Notes under the pieces: model-generated
Seen by the model: only the letters and a program-made list of their open reading frames with translations
Database searches by the model: none
What the model was told of the DNA's origin: nothing
Position numbers and translations under genes: made by a program
From: Amoebidium appalachense
Taxonomy: Eukaryota > Ichthyosporea
Reading direction: 5' to 3'
Assembly: GCA_963693365.1 (NCBI GenBank)
Contig: CAVNZM010000005.1
Location: 9,114,001 to 9,178,000 of the forward strand
Length of the DNA: 64,000 nucleotides
In this document: piece after piece, positions 1 through 31,277 of the stretch
How the letters are laid out: each line of letters begins with the position of its first letter
How positions within the stretch are numbered: the stretch's first letter is position 1

Positions 1-239
1 TTTGTTCATAGCCTTTCACCTGTTGCTATGTTATGGATGTCTCATGTTTGTGTTTTAGTTTGTCTTCCTTCCCGCACACTTTAAACACGCACCCCTCCCT
101 CCCCCCTCTCCCCTCTTGCTCCCCCCTCCCCCTCCCCCTCCCCCCCCCCCCCCCCCCCCTCTCCCCCCGCTCAGCCGCCTGCTGATATTGGGGTCTACGT
201 ACTTGAACTCGAATGTTGTGGATGACTTTGTTGGGTACT

Positions 240-350
240 CCCTTGAGGACGTGCTCTACTTATGCACATTCTTTGTGTGCTTTGCAAAAATCTGTACTGT
301 TTTGTTCGTCGTGAAGGTGTACTTCATTCTTGATAGCACATTCTAATCCC
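240..350 (+). repeat. Poly-C-associated interspersed repeat, copy 1
   Basis: Contains CTACTTATG followed by a tgtgtgctttgcaaaa / ctgtactg / ttcgtcgt / cattcttgat core. It is bounded on both sides by poly-C tracts. The same core recurs at about 1541-1650, 2248-2315, 17480-17570, 19310-19400 and 23200-23290, mostly in introns. Confidence 0.7.
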
Positions 351-485
351 CTCCTTCCTCCCTCCCCCCCCCCCTTCCCCCCCCCCCCCCCCTTCCCCCC
401 CGGCGCCCCCTATCCCCCATTATGTTGCATATACTGCGTGTTGCTGATGTTGCATACTTGAATGTTTGTCTTTGTATGTGTAGTA

Positions 486-1422
486 TGGGGTAGCAAGACA
501 CAAAATCAATTTACATACTACTGTTCTAGAGCTAACTGATTGGCTAAAAATGAAAACGTATGAACCAATCAAAATCTTTTAACGGAGTTTTTTTTTTTGG
601 CGGGAAGTTTCGTGAATCGTGATATTCAACGTGACAAATCGAATATCACGATTCACATTGTAGGCCGCGCGCAGGCATCATCATGGTTGATAGAAACAGC
701 TTCGCTGTTGAAAACCTCATTATTTTCCTGTTTCTGTTTTCCCACATGTCTCATTGAAATGTTAGCCCATTTGCACGCGCCATGTCGTCCAAGCGCTCTT
801 ACGAAAGTGCACTTGGCGACCTGGGAAACCTGAGCCCAAGGTCCCGAAAGCGAGCATACAACTTGTGAATACTCGAAACTTGCAAATAAGCGAAAGAGGG
901 AAGAAACATTAGACGAAAAGCTGAAGAGGGCAAAGATAGAGAGCGTAAAAAAGCTGCATGCACAGGGCCTTATTGACGAGAAAGCACAAAGCTTTAGTGT
1001 AGAAGACCCTTCGCTAGAGTTTGAAAGCCTGTTTGCTGAGGAAGCAAGCATTAAGGACCAGCACGTGCACAAACGATGCAGACGACACGCACCCCGCACA
1101 CCCGGATCCGGACCAGCAAAACCACCAAGGAACTACGAAACGCCCCGGACCATACACCATACACCAAGCTTTTGCTACCGAAGAAAGACGCCTCTCTCAG
1201 ACAGATAACAACAACATCTGCAGCATTTGGTCTGTGAAATAGGAGGAACTCCAAACGCAAAACGATCGCGACCAGCTGCCGTCCGTTCTTTTTTGGAATC
1301 GGAATGCGTGATTTGTAGCGATTGGTTGAAACATCACCATGGCTCCATGGCGTTGACCAATAGCAGCTCGCCAAAACCGCAGTAAATTGTCGTGCAAATC
1401 GATTTTGTGTCTTGCTACCCCA
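486..1422. mobile_element. Inverted-repeat DNA element (MITE-like), 0.94 kb, flanked by TA
   Basis: The left end TGGGGTAGCAAGACACAAAA at 486 is matched by its reverse complement ending at 1422 (about 22 bp, one mismatch further in). TA dinucleotides flank both ends (484-485 and 1423-1424), consistent with a TA target-site duplication. CCAAT/ATTGG-rich subterminal stretches occur at both ends, near 539-571 and 1320-1367. No intact transposase is present. A broken + strand reading (about 850-1090) encodes a charged, helical-looking stretch (NKRKREETLDEKLKRAKIES) that could be a degraded gene. It resembles a Tc1/mariner-type or other TA-inserting non-autonomous element. Confidence 0.75.
613..655. 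repeat. Perfect 15-bp inverted repeat inside the element
   Basis: Arms TGAATCGTGATATTC (613-627) and GAATATCACGATTCA (641-655) are exact reverse complements with a 13-bp spacer. They could form a hairpin or be a binding site within the mobile element. Confidence 0.85.
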
Positions 1423-1540
1423 TAACACCTGCACAGTCCTTCTCATCGTGTAGTTGTACTTGGTACCGTGTTCCTCATTCTACCCCCCTTCCCCCCCCCC
1501 CCCCCCCCCCCCCCCTCCCCCCCGGATGACTTGGGGCCCC

Positions 1541-1650
1541 CCCCTGATGATGGTCTCTGTTTATTATGTATACTATTTGTGTGCTTTGCACTCTGCATTG
1601 TGTCGTCCATCGTAAATGTGTGCTTTATTCTTGATGACACCTACTAACCC
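1541..1650 (+). repeat. Poly-C-associated interspersed repeat, copy 2
   Basis: The tgtgtgctttgca, ctgcattgtgt, gtccatcgt and tattcttgatgacac blocks match copy 1 in the same order. Poly-C tracts lie on both sides (about 1490-1545 and from 1650). This copy is the closest partner of copy 1. Confidence 0.7.
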
Positions 1651-1713
1651 TGCCCCCCCGTCCCCCCCTCCTCCCCGCACTCTGTCACCCACACACAGAC
1701 TGCCTTTCATCAG

Positions 1714-7181
<5,468 letters not shown>

Positions 7182-7217
7182 GTACAGAGCCCCCCCTCCC
7201 CCCCTCCCCCCTCCCTC

Positions 7218-7249
<32 letters not shown>

Positions 7250-7508
7250 ACCCCCCCCCCCCAATAAAAAAGAAAAGAAAAGAAAAAGAAAGAAAGAAAG
7301 GAAGAAGGAAGGAAGAAAAAGAAACGAAATCAGAAACGAAGAAAACACACACATACAAGCATGCACACACATACACACACACACACGTACGCACACACAC
7401 ACACACACATGCACGTCCCTCTTCCCTTCTCCCTTACCCACACATCCACTCTACGCACACTACGTCATATTGATGTTATGCTGTGAATGCCCTGTTTATT
7501 GCACAAAG

Positions 7509-7568
7509 GTACACTTCGACGATTATCTGTACATCGTGTTAAAGAAAAACACCCACGGCTGTATGTAG
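7509..7568 (+). CDS. Possible terminal exon of the SPP-like gene
   Basis: An AG acceptor (acaaag) precedes a 19-codon frame ending in TAG. Phase 0 matches the end of the exon finishing at 7181. The residues (VHFDDYLYIVLKKNTHGCM) do not align with any SPP C-terminus I recall, so the assignment rests only on phase and position. The 3' end could instead lie further downstream, where AATAAA-like signals occur near 8566-8577. Confidence 0.25.
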   Translation, partial: VHFDDYLYIVLKKNTHGCM

Positions 7569-10310
<2,742 letters not shown>

Positions 10311-11467
10311 TCACTGCCTGCCATCCCACTCAGCCAAAAAGCTCTCCAACCACGCAACCATCGTCTCATGTCTCCCCTCAGCAACCTTTCTCCCACTCTC
10401 CGTTTTCATCATTCCTTTCAGTTTCAGCAATTTCTCGTAAAAATGGTTCAAAGTTGTCTGTTTCACAGTAGAACTCATATACGCCTCCTTCGTCAAATTT
10501 TCACGGGGGGGCACATCGGGATCGTGCAGTGTGCGATTGAAAAACCCCCCAAAGGTAAGACACCGCGCAACACCGACTGCGCCGATTGCGTCGAGCCGAT
10601 CTGCGTCTTGAACCACGGCTAGTTCCGGGTAGAAACTGGTTCCTGTGGATGATAGCTCCTCCTGAGAGGAGAAAGAGGTTGGGGGAGTGAGAGGGGGGAG
10701 GGGGGGGAGGAAGGTGGTGGTGGTGGCGGTGGGGGGGGGGGGGGGGGGGGGGGGCGGGGGAGGGGAGAAAGGGGAGGGGGGGGAGGGGAGAGGGGAGAGG
10801 AAAGGGGAGGAAAGGGGGTGGGACGGGGGGGGAGGGGGGGGTGGAGAACAAAATTTGTGCGCGCGCGTGTGTGTATGTGTGTGTGTATGTGTGTGAGTGT
10901 GTGTGTGTGTGTTTGTGTGTGTGTGCGTGTGTGTGATGCTCCATCTGGGGCAGGCGGGGGAGAGTATGAAGTATACATTCACGACGGGACAAGGCACGGC
11001 AGAATTGGAAAAAAAAGTACATTCACAAATGTACAACACGGGTAGAGCTCACTGTCGTGTATGTGTGTGTGTGCGTGCATGTGGGTGGGTGAGTGGTGAG
11101 GGGAAGAGGGGGGGGGGGGGGGGGGAAGGGGGGGTTGGGGTGGGGGGGGGGGGGAGGGGGGGGGGAGTGGATAAGGATGTGGGTTGGGAGAAAATGAGGA
11201 TAGGTTGCTGGAAGGTAATATTGGTAAATGAAGGTTAAAATGGTAATTTAAGGTTTAAAATTTAAATTTAACCTTGAGGGTACAAACCGAAATACTTTCA
11301 AATTAGCTTACAGAAACGTAGGTGTGTGTGTGGAGGGGAGGGGGGGGGGATGAGGGGGGGGGGGGGGGGAGGGGGAGGAGGGGGGAAGGACCAAAAGACC
11401 ATAAGGTTAACATAGCTGGGTGATTATGTGACATGTGGCCTGTGGTGTGTGTGCATGTTTGCGTGTG

Positions 11468-11566
<99 letters not shown>

Positions 11567-11584
11567 ATGTGGATGTGTGTGTGC

Positions 11585-11616
<32 letters not shown>

Positions 11617-11661
11617 GTGTATGTGTGTGTGTGTGTGTGTGTGTTGTGTGTGTGTGTGGTC

Positions 11662-11729
<68 letters not shown>

Positions 11730-11742
11730 TGTGTGTGTGTGG

Positions 11743-11775
<33 letters not shown>

Positions 11776-12454
11776 TGTGTGTCTGTGTGTGTGTGGTCGT
11801 GTAAGCATACCTTAAACCCCATCTTTGCAATAATATCCATCACCTCATCCGCACGTGGGTACCCGTTATCCCGCAGAAACACCGCTGCATCTGCTTTTTT
11901 CTCGCCGTCTTTTGGCGCATACTTCCAATCACCGACGTCGTGAAGTAGAGCGGCAAGCTCCACAATCTCCATGGATCTTTCGGGAAGCTTCTCGTCACGT
12001 GCAAGACGTAGTGCCATGTTGCGCACACGGTGGATGTGCCTGTTTGTGGTCACAGTGCTGTATGAGTACTCGAGCATCCCTCCCCCACCCCTCCCCCCTC
12101 GCCCCCCGGCCTGGCCCCCCCTTCCACCCACCTCCCCTCCCCCCCCCTCCGTTTGTTGTCTGCCCTCCCCCCCCCCTCCCCCTGCATCCTTCCCCCCCCC
12201 CCCCCCCCCCCCCCCTCCCCAAAAAAAAACACAAAAAATAACACACACAAAAAAAAAACAAAAAAAAAAACAAAAAAAAAAAACAACAACACCCAGCCTC
12301 CTTCCCTGACGGTCCTCTTGATCTGTCCTTCTCATTCACTTTTTCCATTTGCTCACCCCTTGTCTCTCTTCAGTACCCTCTCAAAAATTTCCCCTATAAT
12401 CCGTTCACTTCCCCTTCACATTCTTCCCTCCCCTGTGGCCCTTCTTCTACTTCC

Positions 12455-12488
<34 letters not shown>

Positions 12489-13374
12489 TTCCCCACCCCC
12501 TCCCCCCCACCCGGCCCGGCTCCCCTCCCTGCCTCCCTTTTCCCCACTACTTCCAAACCCTTCAACCTCATTGCAAGAGCCCCCCCCCCCCCCCCCCCCC
12601 CCTTTTCCCCCTGCACCAATACACGCACACACAGAAAAAAGAAAGAAAGAAAGAAAATAACACAACCTCCACGTCCTTTCCCCAGTCCCCACTTCTTTGG
12701 CTCCTCCCTATTTCCTGCCTCCTGTTCCTAATGAATCTTAAACGTTCAGTCTGTTTTAAGGTCATCACCGTGCTCTGGCTCCCTTAGCTTCTTGACATGC
12801 TCCATTCCCACAGCCCAACCCTACCCCTCCTTGATCCCCTCACTGTCCCATCTCCAGATAAGACTTTGCTGTCCCCTCCTTTCATTGTTATTACTGACCC
12901 CTTTTCCCAGCCTCCCCCCCTCTCCCCCCACCTCCCTCTCCCACACCTTTTAGTTGGTGCCTCTTTTATCCCCCCCTCCCCCTCCCCTCTTCCTCCCCTC
13001 CCCCCGTCCTTATACCCTCGCCCGCATTCCCCTGTCCTAATCCCCTCCCTTTCCCCCGGCCGTCCGGGTGCCCCTTTCTCCTATAACCGGGGTATAGTTT
13101 AACCCTCGTTGCATTCCCAACCAGTAAATGACCGCTAATCCCTTCTCTCTCCACCCAACTAACACCAGCTTTTGCCGGTGGAAACGATAACATGCACGGC
13201 TCGATCTTTAAAACAAGTGTGAGTGCCGGCAGGATCAAACAGGTTATTATGATGTCTTCGCCAAAGGGTTACTCACCAATAGTCATGAGAGGCGTCATTG
13301 TTCGCAAGTGCTTCTTTTACAAACGCCTCTGCTAGACGGCAGATGTTCCCTTCTGAGGCTCCGTTGCTAGACAT
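10311..13374 (-). CDS. HD-domain metal-dependent hydrolase, YedJ-like, three exons
   Basis: Coding exons, read leftward, are 13374-13277, 12039-11811 and 10661-10311. All are phase-consistent with GT-AG borders and give a 225-aa protein, close to E. coli YedJ (231 aa). Metal-binding positions expected for the HD superfamily are visible: the His of WHIHRVRN (about residue 34), the HD doublet in AALLHDVGDW (66-67) and the Asp of VVQDADRLDAIG (about 128). The C-terminal block NHFYEKLLKLKGMMKTESG is also characteristic of this family. HD proteins of this type are predicted phosphohydrolases; the physiological substrate is unknown. The start at 13374 (MSSNGASEG) was chosen because the conserved helix RLAEAFVKEAL follows about a dozen residues later; an upstream TTG/CTG extension is not needed. 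Introns are C/G-rich and carry long (GT)n. Confidence 0.92.
11467..11800. repeat. (GT)n microsatellite block in the HD-gene intron
   Basis: GT runs at about 11467-11563, 11622-11650, 11664-11728 and 11747-11774, with GTGTGC and GTGGTC variants. It ends only a few bases from the donor of exon 11811-12039. Confidence 0.95.
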
Positions 13375-14137
13375 GTTGCGTTGAAAAAGAGTAAAGGTGG
13401 CTAGGCGGTATTTGGCTACGATGTTAGTGCACTTGTACACCTGGAGTCGTGTAAATCGTAGCATGTGGTGGTATTATAATTAGTGAGCGTTGCTGTGTTT
13501 ATGGAAGAGACAAAGCACGGGGTATTACGGACTCCGTTGTCACGAAAATGGAAGTGGGTTCCGAAAGAAGAGCATAACACTTAGTTGGCTGGCAAAAAGT
13601 TATGACTTAGGTTCACGGTGGGACAGGGCACGCAAGCTCAGGCTGGCAGGACAGTGGGCTAACTTTCGCGCTAAAAACCCTCATAAGCCAATCATTTTCC
13701 ATGGCTATAACATTATATGACGTCATATCCCCCACCAGCTACCCGCTACCCCCCACCCTCCGGACATGAGAATTCTACTGAAAGGTGGAGATCTGAGGCG
13801 GTATAGAAAGGTTAGTAGAATCACTTTGTGTTAAACGTAGAAAACTGGCAGGAGGAAGAAAGAGAGCTGAACACACGCACGAGACAGTTAGACAACCGCT
13901 GTTAGATTCCTTTTTCGTTGGCTCAACTGGTGGGTGCCCATATGCCTCATGAAAGCCTCATCCTTTTTAGTGCCTTTTGGGTGTGTACACGTCTACGTAA
14001 AGCAAACCCGTTTTGGTTAGATGTTTGCATCTTACCGTTCATGTTTAAATTTCACCTATTTTCTGACATCTAGCAAGGTGGGGCTTCGATTTTTGGGAGC
14101 TGAACGTGGCAAGCCGGTTTCGAGTTTTGTTGGCACA
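13375..14137. promoter_or_regulatory. Shared divergent promoter region of HD gene and RTCA
   Basis: This 763-bp interval separates two divergently transcribed start codons (13374 on -, 14138 on +). It is free of the long simple repeats that fill the rest of the area, which is consistent with regulatory DNA. No clear TATA box is seen. The frame upstream of the RTCA start stays open for 39 codons, but no family member requires that extension. Confidence 0.5.
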
Positions 14138-25615
<11,478 letters not shown>

Positions 25616-25944
25616 GGTCGATCACATCGGACCCTCCCCTCCTCCCCCCCCCCCCCCCCCCCCCTCCGGGCGCCCCTTTCCCTTCCTCTTCTGCAATCCT
25701 CCCCGCAGGCTCCCACGCGCGGATCAAGACACGTGTTCAAGCGCATGTGATGAACCTTAACAGACACACGCCACACGCGCTTGCACACACATACCCGCAC
25801 GTGCATGCGTGAATCGGGCGAATGCAGACCCACACACTCCTACACACTCATGCACACACACACACACATTCACTCTCAATTACTAACTCACTCACTCACT
25901 CAACCACCCATACTGACTCAATCGCTCACACGCGCACGCGCGCG

Positions 25945-26043
<99 letters not shown>

Positions 26044-27100
26044 GCACACCCACACGCACAAGGCTTATCATGCCTCTTCCCTACCTCTGCCCTCTCCACT
26101 TCTTCAGCAATGACCGTATTTTTATAATTTTTTAAAGCAGAACGTAGAAGATTGTAACATTGGAAAATTTTGTTATTGCACGAATGTTGTTACGCTCTTT
26201 GATTGATTTAGTTCTAAGTCGGCACTGTTGTGCCATCAATATGTATGAAGTCGTACATGATGATTGGTTTTGCCCTTGTACGATGAATTTTGGAAGAGAC
26301 ATCGACTTGGTCTTTATTCTAACATGGATGGCTTTTTCAATAGTGGACGTAGAATTGTCTTCAAGTCTGAATTAGTCTAACGTTATTATACCAAGTATCT
26401 TTCTTATTCCCTTGATTATACGGTGGCACCCCAATGTGTGTGCACGTGTGTGTGTTTGTGAGTGTTTGTGGCTGTGTGTGTGTTGGTCGTGTGCACGTGT
26501 TTGTGTGTGTGTGTGTGTGGTGGGGGGGGGGGGGGGGGGGAACCGGGGTGGGACTTCCCCCAAAACAAACAAATCACACACGTCGCCAACCCCCCGCCCC
26601 CGCCCCTGGGAGGGACTCGGGACCCCCCCCCCCCCCCCCCCCCCCCCCCAACTGTTTCAACCGCACTGACGACGCAGAACGTACAGCTTCAGGCCGTGCA
26701 CCCGGGCCGGGCAATATCATGCCGGCATGGCGCTGCGAGAGTTGTTGACCAATCAAAGCAACCGCATTTGATAATTCTACATTCCAGAATAACACCTCTA
26801 AGTTAGGCTCTAACACTTGTTCACAGACCTTCGCATTGGAGTTTAGCTCTTATCTGCCACAGTAGGCCTACTGCTGGGTTTTCAGTATCTTAACTCCTTT
26901 GACATCGTTTCTCGCATCAACATCAAATTCCCTAAGTGATGTAATTAGTGCAGTGCATTGTACAACAACACTACGCTGGCGGACGAATAGATAGGAGCGA
27001 AAATATGTATTGCGCATACCATTGAATTAACAAAACTCTCAGCGTCCAATCCGATTTTCGACTTGCATGCAGTCGCACTGCCTCAGTAAACGCTTGAAGA
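25616..27100. other. Intergenic interval downstream of RTCA
   Basis: Holds (CA)n at about 25952-26040, CGCG-rich variants, and a GT-to-G tract at 26500-26540. A repeat-free stretch (26110-26420) has a + strand frame of about 70 codons with no recognised family. No gene is supported. Confidence 0.6.
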
Positions 27101-27205
27101 TAGAGTCGCTACTTGGCTGTGTAGGCTACTGAAAACGAGGGCTTGTCAGAACAGAAAAACTTTATCAGGTGTTTATTCTTTTTATAAGTATACATCCTGC
27201 ACAGT

Positions 27206-27295
27206 TAAGAAAGGTAGAGTTTGATGCCTGTAATGGGATTATCTTGGCCCTAAGAAAGGTAGAGTTTGATGCCTGTAATGGGATTATCTTGGCCC
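27206..27295. repeat. Perfect 45-bp tandem duplication in promoter region
   Basis: The unit at 27206-27250 is repeated exactly at 27251-27295 (it begins TAAGAAAGGTAGAGTTTGAT and ends ATCTTGGCCC). It lies about 110-200 bp before the TATA box of the first Trp/Gly/Cys-rich gene and is absent from the other family members. Confidence 0.95.
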
Positions 27296-27404
27296 GGCGT
27301 GTGTGGGAAATCGAAGGCACCTGAGAGGTCCAGTAAGGTTTACTCGACCAATATCGGCTAAACGATAGCGTCCAATCGTTATCAAGCGTCACATCTCGCG
27401 CAGG

Positions 27405-27412
27405 TATATAAA
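27405..27412 (+). promoter_or_regulatory. TATA box of first Trp/Gly/Cys-rich gene
   Basis: TATATAAA, 223 bp before the start codon. Further upstream, a block shared with the other family promoters (AATCCGATTTTCGACTTGCA near 27050) and CCAAT-type motifs are present. Confidence 0.7.
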
Positions 27413-27634
27413 CACCAAACCCACCATAAGCCCTCTCAGTTCAAACTTCAAAGCCAGTTGTGCAGAAGTACAGCCATAGCATCCCGCTCGCTCTCCTACA
27501 AAACGAGTTGCAAACTGTATCACCTGGCCACCGAAAAAAACCAAACCGTGATCTGTGCATACCTGTAGTATCGCACACATTTTCAGCCTTGCAATCACAC
27601 ATCATCTATTCTTCAACCATCCGCCCACGCAACC

Positions 27635-28435
27635 ATGCAGCCCATCCTTTTTGGCGCCCTTTTGGCCGTCACGGCGCAGCAGACAGAGGCCACGTGGGGC
27701 CTAAACACGTGGTGGGGATGGAACCCGTCCGGCACCGCCACGGCCACGGCCAAGCCCAGCAGTGCGTCCGCGGCCACCAACTGGGGCTGGGGCTGGAACT
27801 GGGGCCCATGGGCCGGGAAGCCAGCAGGCGCCAACCTGTGGGGGTCGTGCCCTCAGGGCCAGTGGCAGTGGCGCACGGGCTGCCGCGCCATTCCCGAGTG
27901 TGCGCCCGGCCAGGCCTGGAAGGGCTGGGCGGCCGGCTGCTGCCGAAACGACTGCCCCATCAACCAGACGTGGGACCCACGCACCGGCCGCTGCTGCGCC
28001 GAGCCCACGTGCCCAGCCGGACAGGGCTGGAAGGGCTGGGCCCGTGGCTGCTGTGCCGACAATCCCGCCCCCGTGTCCCGCCCGGCCACAAAACCTGCCC
28101 CTGCCCCCGCGCGCAATGTGGCCGTTGCCCAGCCAGCCCCCGCCCCCGTCAGTGCCCCTGAGCCTGTGTCCGACCTGGCAGGGGAGGACGTCGATGTGGT
28201 CGATGACGCCGCCCCGGTCAGCCCTCCACCTGCTGTGGTCCGCCCTGCGCCCATTCCCGTTTCTGACTCGATTGCAGCACCACGCCCCGCTCAGGTTCCA
28301 GTGACCTCGAACGCATCCCCCGTTGCTGCGTCTGCTGGCAATGATGATGCTATCGAGGGAAGTGCTGTGGGTGAGGAGAATCTGGTGGTGGATGGAGAGG
28401 AAGTGCCCTACGTGGGTGAGGGTGCTGACCAGTAA
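27635..28435 (+). CDS. Secreted Trp/Gly/Cys-rich protein, family member 1 (266 aa)
   Basis: No known family is recognised. A short signal peptide (MQPILFGALLAVTAQQ, cut near TEA) is followed by a Trp/Gly-rich segment (NWGWGWNWGPW). Next comes a Cys-rich core of two related modules, CAPGQAWKGWAAGCC (about residues 89-103) and CPAGQGWKGWARGCC, joined by DCPINQTWDPRTGRCC. Then follow a Pro/Ala-rich linker (longest in this copy) and an acidic C-terminus (EENLVVDGEEVPYVGEGADQ). This layout suggests an extracellular or cell-wall protein; the function is unknown. Intronless, with GC-rich third positions and a strong TATA promoter, so high or regulated expression is plausible. Three relatives lie at 31278, 37275 and 46131. 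Confidence 0.85.
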   Translation: MQPILFGALLAVTAQQTEATWGLNTWWGWNPSGTATATAKPSSASAATNWGWGWNWGPWAGKPAGANLWGSCPQGQWQWRTGCRAIPECAPGQAWKGWAAGCCRNDCPINQTWDPRTGRCCAEPTCPAGQGWKGWARGCCADNPAPVSRPATKPAPAPARNVAVAQPAPAPVSAPEPVSDLAGEDVDVVDDAAPVSPPPAVVRPAPIPVSDSIAAPRPAQVPVTSNASPVAASAGNDDAIEGSAVGEENLVVDGEEVPYVGEGADQ

Positions 28436-28593
28436 TGTGCAAATTCAATGCAATAAGCCGTGATATGAATGACTACTTCTGTGAAAAGCATCAATATATA
28501 TGTACGTAATGAAACTTAGTGTTGTTGCCTCTAAAACATTTTCGTTTCATTGTAAAAACCAGTACCCGTTTCATTGTAAAAACTAGTACCCAT

Positions 28594-28608
28594 GCTGCTT
28601 GTAGCAGT
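28594..28608 (+). promoter_or_regulatory. Conserved 3'-UTR hairpin, member 1
   Basis: GCTGC-TTGTA-GCAGT: CTGC/GCAG stem with pentaloop, followed by CTTATTATGCC. The same hairpin in the same position follows all four family genes. Confidence 0.7.
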
Positions 28609-28615
28609 CTTATTA

Positions 28616-29906
28616 TGCCTGCACCTGTAGTGGGCAACCTACGAATGATTAAATGCAAACCCCCGTAAATTTAACGCACATACGCACGGCCCAGGCTGCT
28701 GGAAGCCGTTGTACTACGACTTTCCCAAGAGGCTTTTGTGTACCTTGCTTGCATGCACAACCCATTCCCGTTACCAAATCTCTCCCACAACGGAGCCCTG
28801 ATAAATTGTTTCCCTCCCTTGCACCCCTCTACTGCCACCTGTATCCACTGCTGTCCAAATACCGTACTTGCCCCCCCCTCCAACACTCCCAGTGACGGCC
28901 TACCCCCCCCCCCCCCCTCCCCCCACCACCCCCCTTCCCCCCTTTTCGCCCTCTTCCCACTTCCTACCCTTGCAGATTCCGTGTTCCAACCTTCTCTACC
29001 CTTCTAGTAACGTCTTTCCCACCCCCCACCCCCCACCCCCCCCCCCCCTCCCCCGGACCCTACCTCCTTCCCGTCAAGCACCAAAACCGTCACCACCACA
29101 ACCTTTCCCTCGCCTGCCCAGAAGTTAAAACTAGTACCCCCCTTACCCCCCTCCCCACCCCTGAGCCCCCCCCCCCCCCCCCCCCCCCCCCCCTCTCCCC
29201 GCCCCTCCTCCCCACCAATGGGCCGTGTTGTCCCAGTGCTGGTGGCACAAAACAATACTTTCACTAAGAATGATTGCCGTACCAGCTCTCACCACGCCCA
29301 AGCTACACAATCATAGTATGATGTTTCTTTGTAAATAGAATGACCATTATGAGCGCTATGAGCCGTCTTACAGTTTTTGTTTTGTTTTTAATCTGAAACA
29401 CCCACGTTAATTGCGCATCACACTTCACGCACAGTGGCTGTAGTCACACCAACGGACGCCTGTAGCGAGCAATCGCGCACGCCTGCACACACACACGCGC
29501 CAACACAAACATGCACACACATAATAAAGACGCACATACAAACACACGCACAAACAAACACACGCAAACACAAACACAGGCACACACAAACACAGGCACA
29601 CACGCACGCACACCCAAACACACACACACACGCGCGCGCGCGCACACACACACACACACACTCACTGTCAAACATTACAGGCAGGTATCTTGCAAATTGG
29701 ATGCACATCGCAAGTCCACTTGTTATTGACCCACGGTAGCATTTAGGGTCATTATTTCTTACATAACTTTCAAGTGAATCAGGAAGCCTCTTGCTTCAAT
29801 GCCAGCTTAATGTTGCACCTGTGCAACTGAAAGAAAAAAGAACATGCATCGTTTCACAATCGGCCCCGGAAACCATACGGGCAGAAGGGGGACTGAATGG
29901 GGGAGT

Positions 29907-29956
<50 letters not shown>

Positions 29957-30210
29957 GGGGAAGGGGTAGGCCAGGGATTGAAGAATTACGAACTAAGCCG
30001 GCTGTAGCTACAACCGCGCAACAATTGACGTAAACCTCTCGGCTAATGATCCAAGTAGAGCAAACATAATCTGTAGGAATATGTGAGAACTTGGCGAATC
30101 ACTTCTTTCACATCAGCCAGAGAGAGGTAAAGGGGGAGAGGGAATGGGGGGAGAGAGGGGGGGGGGAGGGGGGGTGTTAGGGGGGGGGGGGGGGGGGGGA
30201 GAGAGAGAGG
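28616..30210. other. Intergenic interval, no gene recognised
   Basis: C-rich tracts at 28900-29200, CA/CACG variants at 29480-29660, and a poly-G run at about 29910-29955. Nothing with coding character apart from repeat translations. Confidence 0.6.
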
Positions 30211-31025
30211 GGCTGTGACTTCGACCCTTGGAAACATCATCAACTTCCCTATATTTAACCACATCTCCCTCCACACCCAGCCTGCGAGCGCGAGCCGGAC
30301 CCCTTGTAGTATATATATAATATAACGGTAAATACGTGACCTGGTATGACCGATGAGAGCAAGCTCTTTCGATGATTCGACATTCCCGACGGAATAGACA
30401 TCTATGATAAGTAATTCGGAACTTCATGCTGTAGTTTGCTTTGGCCATGGAGTTTGGGAGTCATTTGCATTTCTAACACTGGGTTTTTCACCATCGGCTT
30501 GGGATTAATTTTCATTTTCTCACCCTTCTTCAATCGAATTCGGGTATTGATGTGATTCTAATCTACTGTTGTAAATTTACAAAAAAAGAAACAAAAAATA
30601 ATAATCACAAGAAGTCACTAATTATTTTGCGATATTCTTGCCGAATCGATGGGTCGAAATTTAGCAAACATACATACCATTGAATAAACAGAGTTACAAA
30701 CCTCCAATCCGATATTCGACTCGCATATCATTGCCGTAAATGACTCAAAGCCCATAAACCATTGTTTTTATATGTGTGCAGCATGTCAGTATCAGAAGCA
30801 AAGACTTTCAAACCTTGAACCTCTTAATTATGCTTTAAAATTTGAGGCTCATTATTTTTTTAATAGGCGCAGTCGTATCGGCCCATGTCTTACTCTCTGT
30901 CAAAGTTGAACTCATGAGAAGTTGAGACGCGTCACTCAACTTGAGACTGTTGAGAGTCTAGATTGACCAATCACACGTCTTGTTCGTAAGAACCGATCAT
31001 AGAGATTCGTCGCACTTCCCGCAAG

Positions 31026-31031
31026 TATAAA
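31026..31031 (+). promoter_or_regulatory. TATA box of family member 2
   Basis: TATAAA about 250 bp before the start codon. It is preceded by GACCAATCACACGTCTTG (near 30964), which is shared with members 3 and 4. Confidence 0.7.
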
Positions 31032-31277
31032 GACATCGATCTTCCACCAACTCTTTCAGTTTCACAAGTACAGCCAACCCCTCCTCTCAACACAACTCCA
31101 ACCCTATTCGCTCTTCAGATTCTCGTCGTCTCCGAGTTTGCCGTACTGCACACTGCCTTGTAGAACACGGGTCGAAGCGATTATCTGTGGTAGCCCGCAC
31201 ATAATACACAAGCAAGGTGGCATAAACCACCCATTTAGACACGATCAACTATTCTTCAACCACCCGCCCACGCAACC

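Noticed and set aside
653-1446. Antisense frames of 131-148 codons in the 486-1422 element
   Set aside because: No recognisable domain; the opposite strand carries the more protein-like charged helix, and both are broken.
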